A stretch of 64,000 bases of DNA. It comes from Sulfurivermis sp040755915. Lineage in GTDB: Bacteria > Pseudomonadota > Gammaproteobacteria > Thiohalomonadales > Thiohalomonadaceae. The position numbers and the translations under genes were made by a program. A model generated the notes under the pieces. The model did not search any database, was not told the DNA's origin, and saw nothing but the letters and a program-made list of their open reading frames with translations. Position 1 is the first letter of the stretch; every line of letters starts with the position of its first letter. Of the stretch, positions 55,898 through 63,273 are shown piece by piece. Where the stretch lies: the NCBI GenBank assembly GCA_040755915.1, contig JBFLWM010000007.1:1-64000 (forward strand), in the 5' to 3' direction.

Positions 55898-56188
55898 ATG
55901 GCACCGATGACCAGCCGCCCCTCTTCCTGTGATCCGAGCATTACCTGCGCCAACTGCGCCGCACGCTGTTGCCGGCTGCAAGTCCTGCTGTTCGGCGACA
56001 ATGCAGTGCCCGCATACATGACCGAAGCCAACGATTGGGGCGGCACCGTGATGCGACGTCTTGCCGACGGCTGGTGTACTGCATTGAACCGAGACACCTT
56101 GCTCTGCACCATATATGACGCGCGGCCGGGTGTGTGCCGCGATTATGCAATGGGCGGTGCCGACTGCATCGCCGAACAGGCCGCGTAG
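55898..56188 (+). CDS. YkgJ-family cysteine cluster protein
   Basis: 96 aa with cysteines at 11, 17, 20, 24 and 25 (CDPSITCANCAARCCRLQ) and two more pairs (WCTALNRDTLLCTIYDARPGVCRDY, later C). The family probably binds zinc or an iron-sulfur cluster; function unproven. AGGA lies about 10 nt before the ATG at 55898. Six bp before the PDC-domain gene. Confidence 0.8.
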   Translation: MAPMTSRPSSCDPSITCANCAARCCRLQVLLFGDNAVPAYMTEANDWGGTVMRRLADGWCTALNRDTLLCTIYDARPGVCRDYAMGGADCIAEQAA

Positions 56189-56194
56189 AGGAAT

Positions 56195-57157
56195 ATGCCG
56201 TTGACCACACCGACCCTGGAAGAAAGCATCCGGCTACAGCGCGAAATGCTCACCGGCCTGCTCGCCGAGGCGATGCATGCCCTGGCGCAGCGTTGTGCCA
56301 ACGTCATCGCCGCGCGCGCGCAGCTGGAACAACTGCTGACGCAGGCGCTGCCCGATCTGGCGCAGTGCAAGCACCTGTACATCCTCGACGCCGACGGCAT
56401 ACAGATCACCGACAACATCACGGCCCAGGGCCGCGACCCGGCGCACTTCGGCCGTCACCGCATGGACCGGCCCTACATGCAGGGCATCATCGGTACGACC
56501 GACTTCAAATTGTCCGAGGCCTACATCAGCCGCAACAAGAAGCGTCCCTCACTCACCGCCGTCCAGGTGATCCGCGATGCGGTGGGACAGCGCATCGGCT
56601 TTCTCGGCGCCGACTACGACCTGCGCGAGCTGCCGCTCACCGGCGGCCTGTACCGCGAGCCGGACACCTGGCGCCAGATCAAGGGCGACCCGGCGATCCG
56701 CAGCAGCATCTTCCAGCACCAGCGCGCCGAAAGCCTGATGGATCGGCAAATGGACAAGGTGCTGCCGATCATGAACGAGCTCATCATCGAACACGGCGTC
56801 TACCACGGCAAGCTGCACTTCTCCTCCAGCCGCGGCACCATCTGGCACGTGGACGACCCCTTCGTCTACCGCCTGCTCACCATCGACCAGCTCACCGATC
56901 CCAACACCTGCCTGGCCTACCCGCGCCGCCCTTACCACCCGCGCGCCGTCGTGCCAACGGTGGACGTGATGCCGGTGTTCGAGATGTTCCGCACCCTGCG
57001 CTTCGCCGACGAAAACGTCTACCTGCGCGCCGGCTCGCTCAACATCGTCAACGGCATGGTCGGCCTCAACTTCTCCTGCGACGGCTCCCACTACATGCGC
57101 TGGGACGAATTCCTGGAGCGCAATACCGGATTCTGGTTCGGGACGCTCAATAAATGA
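56195..57157 (+). CDS. PDC (Cache-like) sensor-domain protein without output domain
   Basis: 320 aa. An N-terminal helix leads into a PDC/Cache fold: LYILDADGIQITDNITAQGRDPAHFGRHRMDRPYMQGI is the usual ligand-site segment, with FLGADYDLREL after it. There is no transmembrane helix, HAMP, kinase or GGDEF part, so it would act as a cytoplasmic or exported ligand-binding protein, an unusual state for this domain. It ends at the border of the accessory island. Confidence 0.78.
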   Translation: MPLTTPTLEESIRLQREMLTGLLAEAMHALAQRCANVIAARAQLEQLLTQALPDLAQCKHLYILDADGIQITDNITAQGRDPAHFGRHRMDRPYMQGIIGTTDFKLSEAYISRNKKRPSLTAVQVIRDAVGQRIGFLGADYDLRELPLTGGLYREPDTWRQIKGDPAIRSSIFQHQRAESLMDRQMDKVLPIMNELIIEHGVYHGKLHFSSSRGTIWHVDDPFVYRLLTIDQLTDPNTCLAYPRRPYHPRAVVPTVDVMPVFEMFRTLRFADENVYLRAGSLNIVNGMVGLNFSCDGSHYMRWDEFLERNTGFWFGTLNK

Positions 57158-57169
57158 GGGAGGTGGTTA

Positions 57170-57267
57170 AATAGGCGTTCCGAAATACTGCCCACCGGTT
57201 TCCGCTTCTCCCTCAGTGCGAAGGCTGGGATGAGGGGTGAGATGGGCAGTATTTCGGAACACCTATT
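57170..57267. repeat. 98-bp element with 25-bp terminal inverted repeats
   Basis: Left arm 57170-57194 and right arm 57243-57267 are inverted copies matching at about 24 of 25 positions (core TTCCGAAATACTGCCCA), around a 48-bp CCCTCA/TGAGGG-containing centre. It lies between the core genome and the cassette island. It could be a MITE or a strong hairpin. Confidence 0.65.
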
Positions 57268-57325
57268 CAGCTGCGCGCCGGTTTTCGCTACAGACAAAAA
57301 GAAGATTCACAGCGTTATTGCGTAC

Positions 57326-57397
57326 GCATAACGCGAAGCTCAGCGGCGCCGAAAAGGCGGTAGACTTTTCGGCGTCCGATGGATCGACTGGTTATGC
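57326..57397 (-). other. attC-like integron recombination site 1
   Basis: 72 bp. Outer boxes GCATAAC (57326-57332) and GTTATGC (57391-57397) are exact complements; inside, GCCGAAAAG and CTTTTCGGC pair, and CCATCGGACG/GCCGCTGAGC-like blocks on the minus strand fit the usual attC L boxes. Orientation agrees with the minus-strand genes; it closes the 105-aa cassette. Confidence 0.8.
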
Positions 57398-57404
57398 CCG
57401 CTTT

Positions 57405-57722
57405 TCATGACCGATATGATGTTAAATGCGAGCATTGCGGGGCGCTCCTGATCTTTGTCCAATACTCCACCCTGGCATCTTCATCGATCTCCACAACACC
57501 GCCATAGAGGCGATCAGTTCCATCCATCTTGGGACCGGAGATCCAGTACGGGGCGCCCGACTCTGACTCTATGCAGTTGTACTTGTAGCCGGACCCTACC
57601 TTTTGGAACTCCCTTCCACCATACCGATACGATCTCTTTGAGCGGGACAGTTCGACCCATCCAATCCGGCCGGGCCCTTCTAGGCCACTGCCCTTGCATT
57701 CGATGTACATGATTCGCTTCAT
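57405..57722 (-). CDS. Cassette gene: conserved 105-aa protein of unknown function
   Basis: 105 aa. MKRIMYIECKGSGLEGPGRIGWVELSRSKRSYRYGGREF is a small beta-rich fold found widely in bacteria and sometimes mislabelled 1-deoxy-D-xylulose-5-phosphate synthase, which it is far too short to be. It starts 23 nt after attC site 2 and ends 7 bp before attC site 1, the normal place for an integron cassette gene. Base composition is lower in GC than its surroundings. Confidence 0.75.
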   Translation of the reverse strand: MKRIMYIECKGSGLEGPGRIGWVELSRSKRSYRYGGREFQKVGSGYKYNCIESESGAPYWISGPKMDGTDRLYGGVVEIDEDARVEYWTKIRSAPQCSHLTSYRS

Positions 57723-57744
57723 GCGCCAAAGCTTTCCTTAGAGG

Positions 57745-57831
57745 GCATAACGCCGCCCATAACCGGCAGCCAAAAGCGAAGCGACGAAGGAGCGTAGCTT
57801 TTGGCTGTCCGAGTTCATGGGCTTGTTAGCG
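57745..57831 (-). other. attC-like integron recombination site 2
   Basis: 87 bp. Outer boxes GCATAAC (57745-57751) and GTTAGCG (57825-57831); an inner AGCCAAAAGC/GCTTTTGGCT pairing forms a long stem. The box pair is not exactly complementary, which is usual in attC sites. It lies between the TIR gene and the 105-aa gene. Confidence 0.8.
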
Positions 57832-57834
57832 AAA

Positions 57835-58737
57835 TCAGATCTCGTCTAGCACTTCCTTTGGCAAGCGCATACCCATATTGTTGCAGACATATCGTAGTGG
57901 ATCGTCCATGCGCCTTAGCAGGTGGTACATCTCCTCGACCTCAGGAAGCCCATCAAATCTGTGCTTGATCTTTCCGAAAAACCTAAGAAAATCACGATAC
58001 CGGATGACTATTTCCTCCATGGCCCGAGGATCCAAACGTTCCTCTATCAACCTGTCTTCGACCATGGTTCTTCTTCTAATCCTTGAGTGCCTTTCGATCC
58101 GCTCCATGATGTGTTCAAAATAATCTGGCGGAAGTATGGTTGTTGGGTCACGAAGTAGCTTCTGGTTGGTGCGACTAATTTCCAACACTTCTTCGAGCAC
58201 TCTGGATACATACCCGCCAGCCTCTTCGGCAACAGGGTCGACAGTTTGCTCTTGATCAACAACATTGATCGTTTTTAACTCTTCATCTAGTTTCGGCCAC
58301 CACACCTCGAACGTTCTTTCGAGACGAAACTCTTCTATACCATGATCCCCGCACGCTTCATTGATCGACTTGATGAGTTTGTAAACGTCTTCCTTCTCGT
58401 GGATCGTTGACTGAAACTGAAGTATCGGACCAGTAACGTCGGAGCGCTTGATGCGAAACAGAAAAGGACAAACCCGACTCTTGTCTACACTCTTACCTAA
58501 AGCTCCTGCTTCGAAATTCAACCAGGGAGCATCTATGTTATCTGGAGTCACGCAAAGCACACCAAAGCTCGACTCGTCAAGCTCATCCGCGATATCGGAA
58601 GACCATCTCGCTCCCTTATCGATATCCTCTGACGAAACGTAAGGGATGATGCTCTGTATTACTGAAGGAAGCCAATCACGTAGGGCCTTCGCCACTTTAT
58701 GACTCGTATCTCCAGACCAACTAATAAACACCTTCAC
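57835..58737 (-). CDS. Cassette gene: TIR-domain protein, probable defence effector
   Basis: 300 aa. The N-terminal 150 residues form a TIR domain: MKVFISWSGDTSHKVAKALRDWL (beta A, helix A), GARWSSDIADELDESSFGVLCVTPDN, and PWLNFEAGALGK whose glutamate fits the conserved catalytic Glu of NAD-cleaving TIR domains. The C-terminal half is helical with no known domain (RRRTMVEDRLIEERLDPR region). Bacterial TIR proteins are often anti-phage effectors that use NAD, sometimes with a partner. Only attC sites and unrelated cassette genes flank it. Its stop is 3 bp from attC site 2. Confidence 0.82.
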   Translation of the reverse strand: MKVFISWSGDTSHKVAKALRDWLPSVIQSIIPYVSSEDIDKGARWSSDIADELDESSFGVLCVTPDNIDAPWLNFEAGALGKSVDKSRVCPFLFRIKRSDVTGPILQFQSTIHEKEDVYKLIKSINEACGDHGIEEFRLERTFEVWWPKLDEELKTINVVDQEQTVDPVAEEAGGYVSRVLEEVLEISRTNQKLLRDPTTILPPDYFEHIMERIERHSRIRRRTMVEDRLIEERLDPRAMEEIVIRYRDFLRFFGKIKHRFDGLPEVEEMYHLLRRMDDPLRYVCNNMGMRLPKEVLDEI

Positions 58738-58780
58738 ATCTATTCCCCTGTGAATTAAAAAATGCGAATAAGCCAGCCGT

Positions 58781-58843
58781 CGCTAACGTCGAAGCTCAGG
58801 GGCGCGCCGCTTGCGGCGCGTCCCCTGGAGCGGCGGGTTGGAC
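58781..58843 (-). other. attC-like integron recombination site 3
   Basis: 63 bp. Outer boxes CGCTAAC (58781-58787) and GTTGGAC (58837-58843); a strong inner GGCGCGCC/GGCGCG stem with GCTCCAGGGGACG and CCCCTGAGC blocks in minus-strand reading, close to Pseudomonas-type attC form. The end of the next gene lies inside it. Confidence 0.82.
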
Positions 58844-59242
58844 AGCAATGGGATATAGCCAAGACACAAGAACGCCATAAACACAGAATTCGATGAAGCC
58901 GAAGAGAAACCACGCAGCGGCTAATGAACCGGGGACTGGATACAGAAAAAACTGATTCAAGTCGACGAGCAATCCAGCTATGGCAGCAAAGAACACCCCA
59001 TGGCCGAGTGCCCGCTTGATACCAGGTGTGCGGACAAATAAAGCATACGAATAGACAAAAAGTGCCGCCACTCCGAACGTCAGCAAAAGACCAAGCGCCA
59101 TGTTCCGTTCCGCTGCGGGCCGAGCCACCTTCTCAAGAGCAAGGCTTGCCTCTTTGAGAAGCACCATGTGGACAAGCCCGTTCCACACCATGGCGAAAAT
59201 GAATATCGCAAATACTGCAACAAAAAATCGTCTCAAATTCAT
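58796..59242 (-). CDS. Cassette gene: small membrane protein
   Basis: 148 aa with four membrane segments (about 5-24, 47-70, 80-104, 112-133); no known family. Start at 59242 gives MNLRRFFVAVFAIF; upstream ATGs are out of line with a membrane start. The last residues (about PAAPGDAPQAARP) are read from attC site 3, as happens when a cassette gene ends inside its own recombination site. A lone GCCCAAC box at 59264-59270 could be the other border of the cassette. Confidence 0.72.
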   Translation of the reverse strand: MNLRRFFVAVFAIFIFAMVWNGLVHMVLLKEASLALEKVARPAAERNMALGLLLTFGVAALFVYSYALFVRTPGIKRALGHGVFFAAIAGLLVDLNQFFLYPVPGSLAAAWFLFGFIEFCVYGVLVSWLYPIAVQPAAPGDAPQAARP

Positions 59243-59560
59243 GGAACGCTCCGAAAGTGAAATGCCCAACTACTATTCGGCGAATTATCCGCCGCATATG
59301 CGGACAGGATGCCCGCGCTGAATTCCGATATTACTTTCAACATCAATGGATTGCCATTATCCCCTGTGTGAATATCGACCGCCGCTATGTCGCCGAGTGA
59401 CCGCGTGGCAGCGGCGCGGCTCCCGACTTATGGCTGCCATAAGCCCAATAAGACCCGCACAGCCCCCCCCGCCCGCCACCCCGGCGTCGGTGTTTTACTC
59501 ACACCGCAAGCCTGTTAGATTAGAGGCAGGCAGTTTTTCCATCCCATCCCGAGGTTCATC
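59243..59560. other. Border between the cassette cluster and core genes
   Basis: No gene seen. It contains a possible integron box GCCCAAC (59264-59270), the perfect CCGCATATGCGG palindrome (59292-59303), a long C run (around 59463-59471) and a weak TAGATT promoter element about 40 bp before the rubredoxin gene. Confidence 0.4.
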
Positions 59561-59728
59561 ATGCGGCGCTACCTGTGCGACGTTTGTGGCTATATCTACG
59601 ACGAGCGCCTGGGCGACCCGGACGGCGGCATCGCTCCGGGCACGCGCATGGAGGACATTCCGGACGACTGGGTCTGCCCCGAGTGCGGCGCCACCAAGGC
59701 GGCCTTCATTCTGATCACTGACGAGTAA
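59561..59728 (+). CDS. Rubredoxin
   Basis: 55-aa single-iron electron carrier. The four ligands are Cys6, Cys9, Cys39 and Cys42 in YLCDVCGYIYDERLGDPDG and DDWVCPECGATKAAF. Family residues in PGTRMEDIPDDWVCPECG are intact. GAGG lies 9 nt before the ATG. It lies between the cassette island and the HD-GYP gene; the electron partner is unknown. Confidence 0.95.
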   Translation: MRRYLCDVCGYIYDERLGDPDGGIAPGTRMEDIPDDWVCPECGATKAAFILITDE

Positions 59729-59750
59729 GCGGATCGAGCGCCGGACTGCC

Positions 59751-60773
59751 ATGAAGCAAAAGATCTCGGTCAGCGATTTGCGCGTCGGCATGTATGTCGA
59801 GCTGCCGCTGTCGTGGACCGAGCACAACTTCCTGCGCAGCAAATTCAAGCTCACCTCGCCGGAGCAGATCGCCGCCATCCGTGCCCACGGCCTGCGTGAA
59901 GTCACGGTAGACTTCGCCCGCAGCGACGTGCCGCCGCCTGCCCCCCCGGAGCCCCTCGGCGAGCTGGAGTACGTCAGCCACAGCGATGCCATCGTCGACC
60001 CCAAGGATGCGCCGCCGCCACCGCTCTGGAATCCCGACACGCTGGTGCCGACGGAGCTGCGCGAGGCTGTGCACGACAAGCGTCTGGCGCCGGAACAGAA
60101 GGCCCAGGCGGTCTATCGACACAGCCGCGACATGATGCTGCGCATGCTCGATGCTCCGAGCGCCGAGAACATCCGTGCCAGCAAGGAGGCCCTTGGCTCG
60201 GTCACCGACATGATCCTGCGCGACGATCAGACGGCGCGGAATCTGCTGCGCATCACGGCGCACGATTTCTACACCTATACCCATTCCGTCAACGTCGGCA
60301 TCATCAGCCTGATGCTGGCCAAGGCCATGTTCAAGAACTCCGATGGCCATGACATGCAGGAGCTGGGCGCCGGGTTCTTCCTGCACGACCTCGGCAAGGT
60401 GAAGGTGGACGCCGCGATCATCAACAAGCCGGCGCGGCTGGACGAGACCGAGATGCGCCGCATGCGCATCCACCCCTATCAGGGCTACAAGCTGCTGCGC
60501 GATGCCGACGCGCTCACCGAAGAGTGCCGCATCATCGTCATGGAGCATCATGAGCTGATGGACGGCGGCGGTTACCCCAAGCGCATCAAGGGCGACCAGA
60601 TCCATATCTATGGCCGCATCTGTTGCATCGCCGACGTGTTCGACGCCCTCACCGCCGAGCGCTCCTACAAGAAGGCGATGACGCCGTTCGATGCGCTGAC
60701 CCTGATGCGCGACAAGATGCCCAATCACTTCGACCGCCAGCTGTTCAACCGTTTTGTCGAACTGTTTCGCTGA
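59751..60773 (+). CDS. HD-GYP cyclic-di-GMP phosphodiesterase
   Basis: 340 aa. An N-terminal DUF3391 domain (residues about 3-125, starting KISVSDLRVGMYVELPL), then HD-GYP (about 155-335) with YTHSVNVG, LHDLGK (His212-Asp213), MEHHELMDGGGYPKR (GYP 274-276). All metal ligands are present, so it should hydrolyse c-di-GMP to GMP. It lies 22 bp after rubredoxin, possibly co-transcribed, and 66 bp before a cytochrome gene. Confidence 0.93.
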   Translation: MKQKISVSDLRVGMYVELPLSWTEHNFLRSKFKLTSPEQIAAIRAHGLREVTVDFARSDVPPPAPPEPLGELEYVSHSDAIVDPKDAPPPPLWNPDTLVPTELREAVHDKRLAPEQKAQAVYRHSRDMMLRMLDAPSAENIRASKEALGSVTDMILRDDQTARNLLRITAHDFYTYTHSVNVGIISLMLAKAMFKNSDGHDMQELGAGFFLHDLGKVKVDAAIINKPARLDETEMRRMRIHPYQGYKLLRDADALTEECRIIVMEHHELMDGGGYPKRIKGDQIHIYGRICCIADVFDALTAERSYKKAMTPFDALTLMRDKMPNHFDRQLFNRFVELFR

Positions 60774-60839
60774 TCCGCCCGGCGGCAAGATGGTCTAAGC
60801 TCGCATTACCTCATTGTCTTTCTGTCGGGAGTTACCACC

Positions 60840-61430
60840 ATGCTGCGCCCCCTCCTCTCCGCCGCCGTGCTGTTGCTCGCTGCCGGCAGCCTGCATGCCG
60901 CCGACCTGGCCCGTGCCCAGGCAATCGTCACCGCCAAGTGCCAGCTGTGCCACGGCATGGAGGGTGAAAGCTCCAGTGCCATCTATCCGCGCCTGGCCGG
61001 CCAGAATGCCGCCTATATCGCCAAGCAGCTGGCCGACTTCAAGAGCGGACGGCGCAAGGGCACCATGAATGAAATGGCTGCCGACCTGACCGAAGCCGAG
61101 ATGGCCGCGCTGGGCCAGTACTTCAGCAGCAAGCCGCCGCAGGCCCACCGCGTCTCCGATCCGGACTTCACCGCCGTCGGCAAATACATCTATCACAACG
61201 GCAACAAGTGGTCCGGCGTCGCGGCCTGCGCCTCCTGCCACGGCGAGGACGGCGCCGGCACCGAGAAACTGCCGCGCATCGCCGGCCAGCACCTGCGCTA
61301 CCTGGTCACCCAGCTGCAGGACTTCAACAGCCGCGAGCGCACCAACGACAATGCCATCATGCACTCCATCGCCTCCAAGCTTACGGAGATGGAGATCGAG
61401 GCCGTGGCGCGTTATCTGAGCGGAAAGTAA
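60840..61430 (+). CDS. Di-haem c-type cytochrome (c4-like)
   Basis: 196 aa. Signal peptide (MLRPLLSAAVLLLAAGSLHA), two haem sites CQLCH (Cys34/Cys37) and CASCH (Cys130/Cys133), and methionines in each half that could be the second iron ligands. Cytochrome c4 carries electrons in the periplasm, often to terminal oxidases. The two halves are internal repeats. Monocistronic or following the HD-GYP gene. Confidence 0.92.
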   Translation: MLRPLLSAAVLLLAAGSLHAADLARAQAIVTAKCQLCHGMEGESSSAIYPRLAGQNAAYIAKQLADFKSGRRKGTMNEMAADLTEAEMAALGQYFSSKPPQAHRVSDPDFTAVGKYIYHNGNKWSGVAACASCHGEDGAGTEKLPRIAGQHLRYLVTQLQDFNSRERTNDNAIMHSIASKLTEMEIEAVARYLSGK

Positions 61431-61520
61431 GCACGGCCCGGCCGGCGGAAGCCGGCCCTGCACCAGCCATATTGTAGGGTCGGCTTCAGCCGACCAACCC
61501 GGCGACAAGAGAGAACAGGC

Positions 61521-61820
61521 ATGAAGGTTCTGGTCAATCTGCAAGTGGTGCCCGTGGGCACCGAGGTCTCCGTTTCGCGCTATGTCGCCGCCTGCGGGCA
61601 GGTGCTGGACGAGGCCGAACTGCACCACGAGCTGCACGCCAACGGCACCAACATCGAAGGCGAGTGGGATGCGGTGTTCGCCGCCATCCGCCGCTGCCAC
61701 GAGGCGGTGCATGCCCTGGGGGCGCCGCGCATCCAGACCTTCATCTCCGTCGGCACCCGCACCGACCGCGAGCAGTCGCTGCACGACAAGGTCGCCAGCG
61801 TTGCGCGTCACCGCGGCTGA
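61521..61820 (+). CDS. MTH1187/YkoF-like thiamine-binding-type protein
   Basis: 99 aa. The single ferredoxin-like domain MKVLVNLQVVPVGTEVSVSRYV and a later HALGAPRIQTFISVGTRTDR match the MTH1187 group. These proteins form tetramers that bind thiamine or related ligands in some members. AGAGAGAACAGG precedes the ATG. Function here is only by homology. Confidence 0.85.
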   Translation: MKVLVNLQVVPVGTEVSVSRYVAACGQVLDEAELHHELHANGTNIEGEWDAVFAAIRRCHEAVHALGAPRIQTFISVGTRTDREQSLHDKVASVARHRG

Positions 61821-61917
61821 AGGCGGCGAAACGCCAAAGCCGTCACACCCGCCCCGCTCACTGCCGAGGCCGTCTCGTTGTATAGTGGCCGCCGCACCGC
61901 GGCCCTTGCGTCGGGCC

Positions 61918-61990
61918 GTAGGAGCCCACTCCGTGGGCGAATTGCCGCGCATAGCCACGGCGCTATTCGCCGAGAGGACTCGGCTCCTAC
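61918..61990. repeat. GTAGGAGC-family REP pair
   Basis: GTAGGAGCCCACTCCGTGGGCGA at the left and CGCCGAGAGGACTCGGCTCCTAC at the right are inverted relatives around an A/T-rich centre. Same family as 26952, 42515 and 52726. Confidence 0.8.
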
Positions 61991-62046
61991 ATGAATTCAC
62001 TGCCCCCTGGATAGACACGATGCTCCAAACGTCGGGAACACCCTGA

Positions 62047-62724
62047 ATGGACCTTCAGATCAGCAATATCACCATGCCGGTCGCGGCGCTCATCGCCTCG
62101 CTCATCGGCGCCACCGCCACCATCACCGCCACGCTGATCCAGCTGCGCATGGCCTGGAAGAAGGAAATGAAGGCGCGTGAGCGCGGCCAGCCGGTGACGC
62201 AGCAGGCCCGGCGTGGTCCGGTCGTCGCCATCATCGTCCTGCTCGTCGCCTCGGCGGTGGGCGGTTTTGCCCTGGCGCAGTACTTCAACACCGGCAAGAA
62301 AAAGGAGGTCGAGCTGGTGCGCAACGAATTCAACGCCAAACTCGATCAGCTCAATGCCACCGCGGCCCGGCTGGAGCATCTCGCCCTCGCCTCGGGTCAG
62401 GGCAAGGGCAGCGTCAGCGTCGGCGCCACCCTGCCGCCGTGCGCCGACTGCACGGAAGAACAGCCGGCCCGCATCGAGCTGTGCGCCAGCGTGCCCGCCG
62501 CGACCACCCTCGACGCTGTCGAGCTGTATGCCGCCGCCGGCGACGAGCCCCTGCGCCGCATGGAGGCGGAGCAGCCGCAGCAGGCGGGCCGTTTTGCCGG
62601 ACTGCCGCAGGAGCGCCTCGAATCGGACACCAGCAAACAGGTCTGCCAGTCCTACCTGCACTGGGACGCGGCAGCCAGCCATACCCTGCGCCTGACCATC
62701 CAACATACCGCCACGGCCCCCTGA
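62047..62724 (+). CDS. Membrane protein of unknown function
   Basis: 225 aa. Two membrane segments (about 10-33 and 59-80) with a basic loop between, then a coiled coil (about 90-115) and a periplasmic-looking C-terminal domain with cysteines CADC and two more (LCASV, QVCQS). No family recognised. One bp before the next gene, so the two are probably co-transcribed. Confidence 0.72.
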   Translation: MDLQISNITMPVAALIASLIGATATITATLIQLRMAWKKEMKARERGQPVTQQARRGPVVAIIVLLVASAVGGFALAQYFNTGKKKEVELVRNEFNAKLDQLNATAARLEHLALASGQGKGSVSVGATLPPCADCTEEQPARIELCASVPAATTLDAVELYAAAGDEPLRRMEAEQPQQAGRFAGLPQERLESDTSKQVCQSYLHWDAAASHTLRLTIQHTATAP

Positions 62725-62725
62725 C

Positions 62726-63094
62726 ATGCCGATCCTGCTGTTTCGTCTCAATGGCGTGCCCGACGACGAGGCGGAGGAAGTCCGCGCCCTGCTCGACGCA
62801 CATCACATCGATTTCTACGAGACCCAGGCCGGGCGCTGGGGCATCTCCGTCGCCGCCATCTGGCTGCGCGACGAAGACGCGCACCACGAGGAGGAGGCTC
62901 GCCGCCTCATCGACGGCTACCAGGAACAGCGCAGCCGGTCCGCCCGCGCCGAGTATGCCGCGCGGCAACAGGAAGGCCGCAGCGAAACCCTGGCCGGGCG
63001 TTTTCTGCGTGACCCGCTGCGCCTGCTCGCCTACGCCGCCATCATCCTGGTGATCCTCTATTTCACCCTGGCGCCGTTTCTGCACTGGCGTTAG
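62726..63094 (+). CDS. DUF6164-like small membrane protein
   Basis: 122 aa. A soluble N-terminal part (MPILLFRLNGVPDDEAEEVRALLDAHHIDFYET) resembling a small ligand-binding or ferredoxin-like fold, a charged middle, and a C-terminal membrane helix (about 96-116, LLAYAAIILVILYFTLAPFL). I recall the family as DUF6164. Function unknown. Confidence 0.75.
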   Translation: MPILLFRLNGVPDDEAEEVRALLDAHHIDFYETQAGRWGISVAAIWLRDEDAHHEEEARRLIDGYQEQRSRSARAEYAARQQEGRSETLAGRFLRDPLRLLAYAAIILVILYFTLAPFLHWR

Positions 63095-63273
63095 CCAGCC
63101 CCGCCGCGCAATCCCGCGGACAAAATAATTTTTTCCACCCCCCTTCTTTTCCGCCCGGCGCTCCGCTATAAAAGCGGCGTCCGGGGCAGGAGGCCGCGAG
63201 GCCCCTCCTGACAGACCCGCCGGTCTGACCCTCGACACCCCTTCAGCTACAAGAGGTCCTTTGCGGAGCGTGT

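Noticed and set aside
57405..57722. 1-deoxy-D-xylulose-5-phosphate synthase
   Set aside because: Homologues are sometimes so labelled, but the protein is only 105 aa and has no thiamine diphosphate-binding sequence.
57326..59300. Prophage or IS island
   Set aside because: No transposase, integrase, structural or lysis genes; the gene/attC alternation explains the region better.
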